From positions 16,894,880 through 16,958,879 of the forward strand of contig NC_082603.1 of NCBI RefSeq assembly GCF_030936135.1: DNA of 64,000 bases, read 5' to 3'. A model generated the notes under the pieces. That model saw nothing but the letters and a program-made list of their open reading frames with translations. It ran no database searches and was not told where the DNA came from. Source of the DNA: Gavia stellata (lineage: Eukaryota; Chordata; Aves; Gaviiformes; Gaviidae). Positions 46,505 to 58,222 of this stretch are shown here, piece after piece; the first letter of the stretch is position 1; each line of letters starts with the position of its first letter. A program made the translations under genes and the position numbers.

Positions 46505-48881
46505 GCATAAAAGAATAACAGTCCTGATTTTTTACATATTCAGTAAGGAATTTCTTAAAGAGCAGAAAACCTGGCTTCCATTGCACAAGAAAATGTTAAA
46601 TAATAATAAATAACACATGTCATTTAAACCAAGGCCAGAGTCTGTTCTCACATCTGCTATTCGAATCTTGTATTACAATAGCATCTGCTGTCTTGCAGCT
46701 AATCAGATTCATCATTACTATTTAAAGCAAAAACAGGAAACAAAACAAAATGAACGAACCACTGTAGTGTTGGATTAGCAACTTTTGGGCCAAGTCCAGT
46801 GAGAGACTGATGGGCTATATATAACCCTTGGTGTCCCAGCCCATGGCCTGCAGGGAATCCTGTGTTAGGCACCTACACTCCCTCTATTGTGAATAGGAAG
46901 ATTTAGGAGCCTCATTATAGGACAGCTGAACAACCTGTGCCCTGAGCAAAGAGCCATTAAGGTCAGTAGGAAATCCCCTTCAGGAATTTAGGTGCTGCAC
47001 CTAGGCTTCGGGAAGGCTCACAGCTGAGAGCAGCTCAGGAGTTGTCACTTGGGACCAGGCATCTACAACTCTTTCATCAGAAACTGAATAGCGTTCACTA
47101 TTTTTACTGATGCTTTTGTACAGTAGTTCAGGGATTAGCGTACTCAAAGATATTTAAGAGGCATTTAGTAACTTTCTTGCCCTTAAAGGGCCCACACCTG
47201 TATCTTTTCTACTTGCATTTATTTATGCCAGATCTGTAGACGTGGACAAGTCTCACAACTGCATGACCAATGTTTCTTTCCTCTGTTTGTAATTACATCA
47301 CTTGAGTGAAGATCCAATACTTTGAAAGAAAGGAAATACTGATGGGTGGAAAAGCTCAATCCCTGGCCCAGTATAGAATGTTGCTAATTTAAAATAAAAA
47401 TGTTAGAGTAGCAAGTCCTCTCCCAGAAGCTGTGTCTGAAGCTCATATTCATGATCAGCATTCATAATTATCATTGGCAGAAGGAAGCAGATTTTTTTTT
47501 TAAATTATGTAAACTGTTACGCAGGACTAGGAGCAGAGCTCTCTCGAGGCTCACCTTTGTTGCTAATCTAGTTATATGCTACAGAATCCTCATGACAATA
47601 TTGCCTCAGGCTATTGATCTGAATTCACTGACAGCAAAAGAGACAGGCAATAAATAGCACTGTACTTTCAAAACCTATAAATGCATTGTAATCACTTTAG
47701 CAACTTCATTAATATTATACCCTCTAGCATATATACTCACTAGTGTTCAATAAAGTGGGTTGTCATTTTAAAGACCTAAATTAATACAGATGATTAAAAC
47801 TACTGTATCACAAAGCAGAGCGTAACACTTCATTTGGTAAGAAGATGTTAGAAAGAACTTTGCTGAGATGTTCATGTTACAAAGTCCGGGATGAAAACCA
47901 CTGAATGAGCTCCTTATACTTCCTCGGGTAATGTGACCAGCATATAAAATTCAGTAAAACTTCAGATCAGCCATACACTATAGCTGGATTATGTTTTCCT
48001 AGCCTTGGCAATATTATGGTCAGATGCTGCCTGTGTAGTTGGAAAGCAAAATAATCAGCTAGATCTACTTTAGCTTAGAGCTTAATTACCTATGAGCTAT
48101 AGTAAGGGTAAAGTATACCTTGTTCTGTAACGATGAGAATAACCTGTATTTTCCAGTCCTTTCTGGCCCTGAAGTACTAAATACTGGCCATTAGTCATGC
48201 ACAGGAGAACGCAGTTCATCTCACCTTCCCCTCCTCTGTATCTGAGCCATCCCCTAGCCGCAGTTCAGATGTTCTATGCTACAAAGCAAACGTAGTCACT
48301 ATGCTTCAGATTCCCCAGGATTAGCTCAATTGTCCTTACTAGCTGATACCAGCCATCTTTATTCTTTAACTACACCCATTAAACAAGATTCACTTACACT
48401 CTTACGAGGATACCCATACTGAGAATAACATATCTTCTTATGAGTGCAGTATAAGGCAGTTTTTTGCCTATATAATTGCAAGCAGCTAAGAATAGTTTTG
48501 GTTTAACTTTTGTTTTTCTCCCGAGCTGAGAAAAAAAAACCCAGAAAACATACATCATGGTACATGAAATGGATACATTGGCATAAAAACTGAATATGAC
48601 AGTTTCTTCCTGCACAAACTGTACAACAGCTAAGCTATCAATGGCACTCATCTTCAGCTGAGTCTCTCTTTTATTTGAATAGGCTCCAACATAAAAATAT
48701 GATCCCTGGCAACAAAACTACATATGGAAACCAAATAAAGTCTGTGAGACTAGCACAGAAAACTCTAAGCCACAACGAGAAAAATTATTCCAGCTTCACC
48801 TAAAGCAGGTTGCAGCTCCCTACCCCATCACAAACTATTACACTTAGGTTTGCCAGCATTGCGGCAAGCCATGCTCACTCT

Positions 48882-48956
48882 CCTGGCAAAATGATCCCAG
48901 TGAACTGCAAAACCTTTAACCATTGGGGTTCTTTTAACTTGGATCATTTTGCCAGG
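48882..48956. repeat. 75-base foldback with a perfect 16-bp stem
   Basis: CCTGGCAAAATGATCC at 48882-48897 is the exact reverse complement of the segment at 48941-48956. The 43-base spacer may pair further (AACC with GGTT, and AAAA with TTTT), giving an interrupted hairpin. The shape could be a small non-autonomous DNA transposon remnant or a small-RNA precursor. No known family or clear target duplication is recognised. Confidence 0.85.
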
Positions 48957-49342
48957 ACTGGATTTGAGCAATCATACCACAACATCACAGGTAGGAGAAG
49001 GAAGGAAGAGACAAAAGCATAGGTTTGGAGGTAGAAACCACTTAATCACAAGTGGTACATTTGATTGCTACTTAAGGACCTTACCTGCTCTCCCGACCTG
49101 AAATGCAAAGACATATTTTTAACTTGCACTCCATTTTTCCTCTAATAATAGTTATCAAACTATGGAGGATTAGGGGTTTTATTTGCTACATTTGAATTGA
49201 CTTACTGTTGTGTTAGTAATTATGCAAATGGGGGGGAAGGAAAAGTTTCTAGCCCACTTTTTTTTTGTTTTTCATTTGATTTATCAAACACTTAAGCTAC
49301 TAAGAACTGTCAAGAACATATAAAGAAATTTTTGCTTTACAG

Positions 49343-49475
49343 CTGAGAGCAGCAATGGTCAGCACTTTCAGAAGGATTTTGGCAGGCTCCAGGGCAGCGA
49401 GAAAGAAACCCAGCGACAGCGGTAGCCCCCACAGCACGCCCCAGGCCTGGCATCCTGAGGACTTTCAGAAACTGG
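49343..49475 (+). CDS. Possible orphan or alternative first coding exon; gene uncertain
   Basis: An acceptor-like TTTTTGCTTTACAG ends at 49342. An ATG at 49355 has G at -3 and G at +4 and opens a frame of 40 codons plus one base. It begins MVSTFRRILAGSRAARKK and ends AWHPEDFQKL, then meets a donor-like G|GTAATG. The peptide is rich in Arg, Lys and Ser and looks coding against the AT-rich flanks. Its phase-1 end equals that of the ARHGAP29 exon ending at 58222, so it could replace that exon as an alternative first coding exon on the same strand. A TATAAAG at 49319-49325 and an octamer ATGCAAAT at 49222-49229 lie upstream. I do not recognise the peptide. Chance is still possible. Confidence 0.4.
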
Positions 49476-51656
49476 GTAATGCTGTCTCTGTATCTTATAG
49501 TCTACTTCCAAGCCTTAAGTCATAACACAAAGCCAACAGAAGCTACATGTCAACCCCCTTCTCCCACAAGGCAAATCCAGCACCGAGAGCTTTGCTCACC
49601 ACCTCTCCCTCAGCTGGCAGGCAGTAACCCTGCCGCCCAGAGCACATCAAACCCACAGCCTGGCTGACAGCCTTTGGCAAGATACCACCTACAAGCAGTT
49701 CCCAGCCAAACCTCCTGTTCCCTATAGAAACAGCCTTAATTGCCGGCCCTTCTCCCTTCAATCCAGCTGGTACCGGTACAGCAGGTGGGGCTAACTGAGC
49801 CGGGGCGTTAGCTTCGGGCCTCCTGGCTCCCACAGCAGCAGGTCGCTCTGCCATAATTACTGCTGGTTAATAGCGTGTTTGGCAAGCTAAGAAGGTTCTG
49901 GAAGTTGTTTCTTTCATGCAGGCTTCCCTCTCATTCCTCACCACCCACTATCCTCCTTGGCAATTGCTAGTTAAGGTGGAAGTTTTTAAAGAAACTGCTT
50001 GTTAAAAGTTAGGAAATGGGGTGCTGCCCATGCCAGGGGCAATCCTTTTCCCTGGAGGATTAGCACATGGAGCTGTTCTGTGTCCAGTCGCATTTCTCAC
50101 ATCACACTTCCAGCCTTGCATCACTTTTGAGGAATAGTTTATGATAGTATGTAGCTCATCCTGAGCAGGGCCAGATGTTATATAAAAGGAGGAAAGACCA
50201 GGGAAAGAGGTTTAAATTAGATCAGTTGATATAACTGAAAAGAAAAAGCAGAGTTTTGGGGCATCAGGTTTGAGAATAACTGCTGTGCATTCAGTTAAAT
50301 ATCAGCTAGATCATCTGAGAGAAAAAACAGTCAATAATTGTGAAATAGAGGAGAGATTAGTGGACGACTATTAGCAGGGGGAGAGGTGATTAAGTGATTA
50401 TCTCCTATAGAAAAGAGAGAGGCCTTGTTCATCATGTTAAAAAGCACAGAGGGATTATCTTGGCAGTAAGCCATTAAACAAAAAATATGGTTTTTAATAC
50501 CTGCTAAAGCTATGAATTTCATTTCCCTTGCTCATCTTTTGAAGTGTTTTGTGGTCTGCCTTGAAGATCAGGACTGAGAAGAGAGAGATGGTTGATGCCT
50601 GGGCGAGAAGCATGTCTGCAGGAGATGGGGTGTTTCTGTTCTCTATCAGTTGGCTCTGCAGGTTCATTCCAGTGCATAGTGGCTGCTGCAGTTTCACCCA
50701 CGTAGCTCCCCTACGGGCATTCGGTGCGCTGGCTGAAATGTAGGGTGTTCTATGAAGTGCGTATGAATCTGGGTATCTTGATGGGTTCTCAGGTAGGTGG
50801 GTGGTATTTATTACAGCCAAAATGGAGATCTCACAAGAGGAAAAATAAATTCTTCTATAAACCAGCAGTAGATGCAATGGGGCTGGGAGAACAATTTTCT
50901 TGAGTTTTCTCAGACTTTATACAAATAACTTTCAGGTTTGAGTTCCAGCTGTTCTTCATTGACTGTTCATTAAAACTTAAAATGTAGCTGTGGGCAAGGT
51001 TTTGTTTTACCAAAAATGTCATTATTTGCATTAACAGGAGCTGAGTGTTGAACTGTTTTCCGGTACATACGAATGATGTTGGCCTTTTGCAGGAGCGTGT
51101 ATATAAGATTCTTGGAAAGAAATGGTTTATGGAAATGCTTCTTGAGAACAGAAATCTGCTCGCTGGAATCTAAGCAGAAGGTGGAAACTTCTACCAAGTT
51201 ACCTCTCCAAGTGATTTGTTTAATTGTATTTATAGTGATGCTCAGTGTGTGGCTAGAATCGGGTTCCCTTCTCAGCTGTTGCTTCCCTTGCTGACATGGC
51301 AGTTAACGATAGTAACAAATATCTAGCTCTGTACTGAACTCTTAGTGCTCGTGGTAAGTTACATACTCATAATTCATGTCTTCCAACTAGTCTAGAATAT
51401 TTGGCATTTCTGCAGATACATAGAATAGAGAGAGTATTTTGAAACTGATTTCTTAACAAACCTCACTTTCCCAGTTTTAGTTGCATTAATGCTACCTAGA
51501 AATGTTCCTTCTCTTGACAGTGATTGAAAGCTGCAGTGTAGAGCAGCTTTCATCAGGCAGGCTTTTCCTTGGATTTCAAAGGGACTTTTGTGTGAGTAAA
51601 GTACTGTTCAACACTGAGAAAGGGAGAAGCAGGCATTTGGAGTTTACTCCATAGAA

Positions 51657-51700
51657 TTTTTTTTTGGGGGGGGGGGGGGGGGGTTGGTTTTTTTTTTTGT
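51657..51700. repeat. Homopolymer cluster T9 G18 with a following T run
   Basis: Nine T are followed by eighteen uninterrupted G (51666-51683), then TTGG and a T run. The G run could form a quadruplex. Run lengths of this kind are also prone to sequencing error. Confidence 0.9.
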
Positions 51701-54197
51701 AAGAGAGATGTGCCATAGCTTTTATTTCACTGTTCATATATGCTCTATCAGGAAAAAAAAACTGTTAAAAGAATCACACAAGTGGCTCTTAATGAGTTAG
51801 AGATTTTAGTGGCTGCTCACAGGAAATTTCAGCATTTTTAATGAGAACAAATTTGATTTTGGTGTCTCTTCTTGGAGAATACATTGTTGAGACACTGTAC
51901 TATCTTTATTGCCCCGATTGTCACTATTTGCCTGTTCATTGAACGAACCGATTGTTTGTTCCAAGCAAACTATGACAGTTGAATGAAGTGCAGAAAAAAG
52001 GTGACTTTAAACAACTTCTCACCTGCTCAACTTCTGTTGCTTCCCCGAAGCCTACATTAGTGATGCTGTAGGTTATACTTGGCTAAAAAGGGGTATTAGC
52101 CCTGTAGAGTAGCAAAGGATGGCCAAAATACAACAGCTGTCAGACCTTTAATCCTCCTTCCAGTTTATCTACTGCAGCAAAAGTTGCAAGCTTAATGTAG
52201 ACCTGGTCTTTAATGCAAGCTGTATTTTCTCGAATGTAGATCTGTTATTTCCATTTCTCTTTCATGTAATATTTTACAAAGCAATTTAGGAGGTAATCAA
52301 CACTGCACTGTCTGGGACATGGTTGCAGCTGTTTTGTGCTAGTCTTGATTCAGAGGGAATGCAGAGGACTCTGTATTCAATTTGGCAGCCAAACTGAAAA
52401 TGGGGAGGAAAAAAGCTCTGAACAACCAAAATCAAAAAGGACAATTGTTTGTTGTTTTACTTTGAGGAAAACCCAAACATTCACATAATGTGGCAGATGA
52501 GGGCTCAAATCCTTTTTTCAAAAGATGTTTGAAGCTAGGCCTCCCACAATGTAGAACACTTTTATGTTTTAAATCAAAAGTGCCTGAAACAAAATATTTC
52601 AGAAGCATAAAAACATGTAATCCTAGTGTTTCTACGTTTTGCCACTTTCATTTTGACCTCTGGAACTGATTTTTTTTTTTTTTTTTGCAAATAAATGATT
52701 CACCAAAAAAAATTTGCTGAATTCTTGTAGAGGGGCAGGTTAGCCTATGTGGGAGCTGAGATGAGAGAGAGGAGACTAACGCGTGGAAGGGCTGAAGCGT
52801 AACGAAACATATGCCTACTGCAGAAACAGTGAAAGGACTAGAGCTGGGTATGTACTTGAAACAGCTGAGTTATTCTTCCTTGCATTTTCTAAAATGTGCC
52901 TGGAAATGGTGTAATTATGGCAAGATAAAGCTGCTTCTGTTTTCAGAAAGAGTGTCTGTAAGGGAGGGTCTGCTGTAGTTATATGCTTTTCTTTCTAACA
53001 AAGGTCTGGCAGACATAGTATCCATTGCTTTGTATTCTATCTATTGATACGTATAGGTGGAATTTCTTGTTTATCTCTTTTATTGCTATTGGACACTCAT
53101 CTAATGGTTTCAATGGCTTTTCCCACAATAAACCTTTAATACTTTTTTCTGATGATGTGATTGTCGATTGTACTATTTAACTTGCATTCCCTACCGTAGT
53201 TCCTTGCTTTCACGTTAAATTAGTTTACAATTGTTTACTCTGGCCTGATTTTGACATCTGTTGAATCAACTACCTGAATGATCAAAATCTTTTTGAAGCT
53301 CAGGGCATTGTTTTCTTTGTTTGCTTTTCTCCATACTTAGAAAACTTAAAGAATTTATAACCATTTACTGGCTTTCCAAATTTACATCACATTTTATTTA
53401 GGAATTTTTAAGGTAAAGAAAAGTTATTGAACAGTGCTTAACACTGACACTAGAGATAAGTAATGTCACAACTTGTTTTAGTTTGGTTGCTTAGTTTCAG
53501 GCTTTATAAATTCCAAAAGAAATGGAATAGAATTCTTCCAATAGAAGAAATTATGGCATATATGGAGAGGAAGAATGGACCAAGGAGAAGGCTGGTGCTC
53601 TGACACAAAATCCTGAATGGGTAGTGTGCTGGAGTGGCTGGGGAAGGAGACTGGAGCAAGGATGGGGAATTTCAAGATGTAAAGCCTGAAACCGCTAGGG
53701 TTGAGGGACTGGGCTAAGAATTAGATGCTGAGGGCTTTGATACATTATCAAAAGTATGTCCCATTCCAGAGCTTGGGCATCGGATCTAAGATTGCTGAAT
53801 TTACATGGCCTTTTATTAGTGAGGAGTGAAGTGTGGGTTTGTAGTCCCTGCCTCTAGAAGATGGAAGAACTGCTGCTGCCATCAGTCACTGTGAGCTGAC
53901 ATAACAAAAGTCTGTACAGAGGTCTACAGGTCCTGATGCTGCTGGGAACTGCTTCAGGTTCTGTATGATGCTGCAAATTTCTGCTTTTCCAACTTCTTTT
54001 TCTTCTTAACCAGAAAAATGTGCATATATGTGCACATGCAGCTAAATTCAGAAGCCAAATTATGCCAAAATCCACTCCCATGCTGGGGGTATAGTCTGAT
54101 GTCGTTACATTTTGATGTTACTGCTTTTATTATCCCTAAGTAGCTCACAGAGCTCGTACAGAAATAAAAGCAAACTGAGTGTAGCAGAAAGGAAAGT

Positions 54198-54220
54198 ATG
54201 CATGTGTGCATGCATGCATC
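54198..54220. repeat. Short GCAT/GTGT-rich repeat
   Basis: Two GCATGTGTGCATGC-like words and tandem GCAT units occur in a 23-base stretch. It is minor. Confidence 0.6.
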
Positions 54221-54479
54221 TTACTCGTAACAATACTGGAAACTGTACGATGAATGACATGCTAGATTCAGGAGCAGAAAACATGGGAGGTTGAGTATGA
54301 GAAATATATTCTCCCCTTTGCCACGCTGTTTTTGTTTCTTGTTGGGCAAATCACTTAAAAGTAAATCCTCTTTGCTAAACACCACGTAGTCTGAACTTGG
54401 ACTTTTCCTCCCTTCTGAAGCTTCTTTTGTGTACACCAGCTATTTCTGCGCAGCTCCTTCCCCTGAGCTTTGCACGCAC

Positions 54480-55602
54480 ACACGCTAAGCCCGTCAGCTG
54501 CGAGCTCCTTCCAGGAGGAGGTACGGGCTGTCCCTCGCACGGAGGCGGCGGCGCCGCCGCGCAGCACCGGGGCTGAGCGGGTGTTGTTCGGCCGGCTGGC
54601 TGCCGGCGCAGCGAGGGCGATGCGGCGGGAGCGGGAGGGCGAGTCCTCCCTTCCCGTGTCCCACCGGCCATTGTTCGGCTTATCGGCCCGATCGCGCCTC
54701 TCCGCTCCCCAGCGCCGGGTCGCGCTGCACGCCCCGCGCGCCGCCCCGCTCGCCCCGGCCACGCACCGGGCGAGCCGCCGCCCTCCCCCGGTGGAGGGGG
54801 CCGGGCCCCCGGGCACCGCCCCCGGGCGGGGCACGCGCAGAGCCCCGCCCCGCAGCGCGCGGCCGGCCAACGGGCGTGAGGGGGCGGCGCCGGGAGCGGC
54901 GGCGACCCCGGGGGCGGCGGCGGCGGTGGCGGCCGCGCTGTGGGGAGGGCGCTCCATGGGCAGCGGGGCGGGAGTGCGCAGGGCCCGCGGCGGCCCGGCT
55001 GCTGCCTGCGCTTGGCCGCCGCTCTCCGGTAAGGGCTGCCGCTGGGGGAGGTGGGACGCGCCGCGGCGGGAGGGTGGGGGGCGTCGCCTGTCGCCGCCGG
55101 GAGGAGCCGCGGGTGAGCGCGGGGCAGGGCGGCGGTGAGTGGCCGGGAGAGCGGGGTGGCTGGAGGGGCCCGGCGCCCCTCTTCCGCTCCCGTCGGGTCC
55201 CCGGTGCGGGTGTCGGCCCTCCGAGCCCGCCTTCCCGCCCGGCGGTCCCCCGGAGCAGTCCTGGGCGGGGGCCGAGGGCCCACCTCCGCCATGCCGCGCA
55301 CCTCACGCGGTCTCCCGGCGGCGTCCCCGCGGCCTCTGCCCGCTACCTGCCCTCGCGGCCGGGCGGCTGCGGGGAGATCCCTGGCCGCGGAGGACGTGCG
55401 GTCTGGCGGCGGCGGGCCGCCAGGAATGCGCGGCGGGGGCAGGGCGGAGCGCGGAGCGCCGACCCCCGCCCGGGGCGCGGGGAGCGGCCCTGCCCTCGGC
55501 CAGGGGGCTGGCAGCGGCCGAGCGACGTGGCCCCTTCGGGAGCGTCCCTTTTTTTTTTTTTTCCTTTTTCCTTCTTTTTTTTTTCTTTCTCCTCCCTACC
55601 AG
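54480..55602 (+). promoter_or_regulatory. CpG island, promoter and likely non-coding first exon of ARHGAP29
   Basis: About 1.1 kb is extremely GC- and CpG-rich, with several GC boxes (for example around 54828-54850). Donor-like sites lie at CTCTCCG|GTAAGG (GT at 55029), GCCGCGG|GTGAGC (about 55112) and GGCG|GTGAGT (GT at 55135). Any of these could end a non-coding first exon that is spliced to the exon near 57877. At the right edge a long pyrimidine tract from 55549 ends in CTACCAG (AG at 55601-55602), an acceptor-like site. Long open frames across this block run in several frames on both strands, as expected for GC-rich DNA, and I do not treat them as genes. Confidence 0.75.
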
Positions 55603-57876
55603 GGAAATTGTGCTGGGAGAGCAAATTTCTGAAATATCTGGCGCTTTTTTTTCCTTTTTTCCGTCGGGACTGGCAGTGGCTCGCTCTTAACCAGAGGAGT
55701 CTGGAGGCGTTTGTAGAAAAGCTGGTGGACGCTTTTCGATTTCAAAGCCAGAGTCTCCAGAAGAAATATGAAACACTTCTCAATAATGAAAGGCATGTGT
55801 TCTGTGAGGGAAACTTTTCCCCATCTGCCTTGTAACGCAGGAGGGGCAGACGTGAGGGCTAGTATTTATGAGGAAAAGGTGACTTGTACCAAGCTGTTCC
55901 GTTTTGGTTCTGCTGCTACTTTACAGCGAGTTTCTCTCAAGTTTTTCCCATTCAGAAACATTTTGTCATCACTTCTATAATTTTCAAAGTGGTGGCATTA
56001 TTGTACTACTCGTTGCTTGTCTGAATAAAAAGAAATGCAACATCCCTCTGAAATAACACAGCTTTAAAAGCGTGGACTTGCTACAGGAACAGGTCTAACA
56101 ATATCACATCATGCTACTTAAAGTTGACTGTGAAGCTGGCCAGACTTAAAAGAGGCATGTCTTTTAAATAATATGAAAATCTCTGTCTCGATATAAATAG
56201 ATATCACACTTGTTAAAAGGAGAGAAGGTTATGTGGCTTTTTTTTTCTGTAATTGCAAGGTGGGATTGCAAAGTAGCTTTGTAGCCATGAGAGTTATATG
56301 TGGGAACAGAAGAAAGTTGCTTAAACATTAATGTTTAATGTAAACCTCACTTCAATCTGCTTGAGGTGTTTGGAATTGCTTAATTATCTGCATTATTTGT
56401 AGAGTCTCATGTGTGCTCTTATAGGTAGTGACTTGAACCAGTAAACAGAAATTAGAGCAGTTAATTTGTGTTAAATTCTGAAGTCTTCTTCCCCCTCCCC
56501 CCAGCACGCACTCCCTGGAAGGCCTGCCAGATTAATTACAACAACAACTGCTCTGACCACGTTTCCTCTGATATTTTTAAATTGCAAAGAGAAATAAAGC
56601 AGAAATAATGGAAAAAATAATAGAAGTGCATTAGAATAATGCCTGTTGAAATACATAGTGGGAGTGTTCCAAATGTGAAAGGTGCTACTTCTTCAGTTGG
56701 TCTAACCAAATACAAACATATGCAGGAGAGCCTATTTCAACCAGCATTTTTAGATTGTAATAACTTTTATTTTCAGCTAAAAATAGTTGAATTTGAGATT
56801 TTGCTGCAGACATGTCTGCAACCCATGTTAACTTTTTAGCTGTCATGTTCCAATTTGGTTTTTTTTTTCCCCTGTAGTGTTTACCATATAGTGTAAACAT
56901 TGAGAATTTCTCCTGATGTTGAGGGAATAATAGGAGGCATTGTGCGAGCTGCTGGAACCATACCTGACTTCGCCACCTGGAGCTTGCTGCTTTGAAATGA
57001 ATCACTTAACCTGACATGGGGAAATTTGCAGTAGCATTCTGTTTTTCCAAACCAAAAGGAATGGAGGTAGTTGCTTAGTTATACCAATATAGTCTCCCCC
57101 AATTTGTACATTTTTTATGGTGGAACTTCTAAGGTGTGTACTAAAGCAGAGCAACACCCTTCAAGATAACTGCACTGAGATTTGCAGATAAACTTTGATA
57201 CTAAAATTATTTTAAATCTCTTCGCTTTTCTATGTCTTTCCTTTGATTGCCTTTCATATTAAAAGATAGCAGGTTGAAAAGCCCGCATAACTTCTTTCAG
57301 GATGTTTGCCTTTCTGAGATGAACTGTGATAGGCCACAGTTTCTTGCTTGGCACAGTCTACGCAGAGGAAATTCATCCTATCAGATCAAGGCTGTCTATT
57401 ATCTTAAGAGACAGGATGCTGAATACAACTTGGTGGTTGATGCGAGCGGGGATGGTGGTCATGGTCTATATCACATCAAGTGTTTTTGCAATTGTATTCA
57501 GTTGTAGTAACATTTCATGGTAAAGAACAGGTCTCAGGGTGAATGTAAATAACTTGATTTTTAAGGTTTCCAGAATAAATATTCAGGGAAGAAACTTTTC
57601 TGATGAAATAAGCATGCATCATAATTAGCTTTTGAAATAATTTCTGCATACCATTGATTTTTATGCAACACTGTATATCTGCTGTACAAATTAAAATAAC
57701 ATCAAACAGTCAAAAACCTTTATAAAACTTCAGTTAAGCATTGTAATGTAAAGCAGTATCATCTTGAAAGAAATTTTGGAACTTGTCAGTAAAAATATAT
57801 TACTTCACATATATTTCTATACTTACTAATCAGCATTTTTCCTTCTCTTCCACCTCCTTCCCCCGCAATTTTTAAG
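55603..57876 (+). other. Probable ARHGAP29 5' intron or 5' UTR region
   Basis: The block follows the CpG island. A 5' UTR exon may begin at 55603, after the pyrimidine tract; the frame through 55835 has a helical-looking end but no homology I recognise. Beyond 55900 the sequence is AT-rich and I see nothing in it. Confidence 0.4.
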
Positions 57877-57960
57877 GGTTTCATCTTTGGCTTGTCAAAT
57901 GGACATTAAGCGACACTGAGTGTTAACTGCAAGAGCTCTATAAGCACAGCCACTGCTGGG

Positions 57961-58222
57961 ATGTTGCGACAGAACGGTGGAAGTAACAAGCGTGGTTTGG
58001 GATTAGTCCGGCTGTCTACCTCCAACTTCTTCACCATCTCTAATTCAGGAAATTGGGGAATGGGGCGCAGCACCAAGAGCAGCTCTCTGAGCAGCATTAG
58101 CTCCAACTCTGACTGCTATGATAATCCTGTTGTGGATCCAGAATATATCATGCAACTGGTGAATGATGTCAGAAAATTTGCAGATGTGCTACTCTATTTG
58201 AAGGAAGCCATTCTTTCAGAAG
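57961..58222 (+). CDS. ARHGAP29: ARHGAP29, first recognised coding exon (residues 1-87)
   Basis: ARHGAP29 (PARG1) is a Rho GTPase-activating protein that acts mainly on RhoA and works with Rap/RASIP1 signalling (family knowledge). The ATG at 57961 has G at -3, and an in-frame TAA at 57907 lies upstream. The product starts MLRQNGGSNKRGLGLVRL, passes through a Ser-rich segment, and ends with DPEYIMQLVNDVRKFADVLL and YLKEAILSE. The last part matches the N-terminal LVND-RKF-LLYLKEAI region of ARHGAP29; the first part differs from the mammalian start I know. The F-BAR, C1 and RhoGAP domains would lie downstream, outside the window. The donor after 58222 is GTGTGT, phase 1. A good acceptor (CAATTTTTAAG) ends at 57876, so the exon probably runs 57877-58222 with a short 5' UTR. 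Divergent placement next to ABCD3 is as in mammals and supports the call. Confidence 0.8.

Larger units (their letters stand above)
36908..48881. other. Intergenic DNA, no recognised gene
   Basis: The sequence is AT-rich with homopolymers (A23 at 43593-43615) and a (TA)n run at 46488-46504. The part from about 45250 to 45960 is somewhat richer in GC but has no convincing frame. The part from about 46780 to 47050 carries related words (TTAGGCACCTA and CACCTAGGC types), which may mark an ancient unclassified repeat. Confidence 0.65.
49476..54479. other. Intergenic DNA before the ARHGAP29 CpG island
   Basis: The first 380 bases remain GC-rich relative to the flanks. The rest is AT-rich with a T9-G18-T run at 51657-51700 and a T run near 52670. 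No gene or transposon family is recognised. Confidence 0.65.

Noticed and set aside
49319-49325. TATAAAG as a TATA box for the orphan exon.
   Set aside because: A start site 25-30 bases downstream would fall almost on the ATG at 49355, leaving no 5' UTR. The acceptor-like site is the better reading.
49543-49854. Minus-strand frame of 103 codons starting MAERPAAVGARRPEAN.
   Set aside because: It has an acceptable start and an Ala/Pro-rich product, but no recognised homology and no convincing donor. It lies in the local GC-rich patch next to the plus-strand orphan exon.
54375-55835. Long open frames on both strands across the CpG island (200 to 319 codons).
   Set aside because: Several overlapping frames on both strands are open at once. 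The products are Pro/Arg/Ala/Gly-rich and low in complexity, as expected where stop codons are rare in GC-rich DNA. No family motif is seen.
55600-55835. Frame end with a helical-looking segment (EAFVEKLVDAFRFQSQSL).
   Set aside because: It depends on a GC-rich open frame upstream, has no matching donor of quality and no known family. It is kept only as a possible 5' UTR exon.
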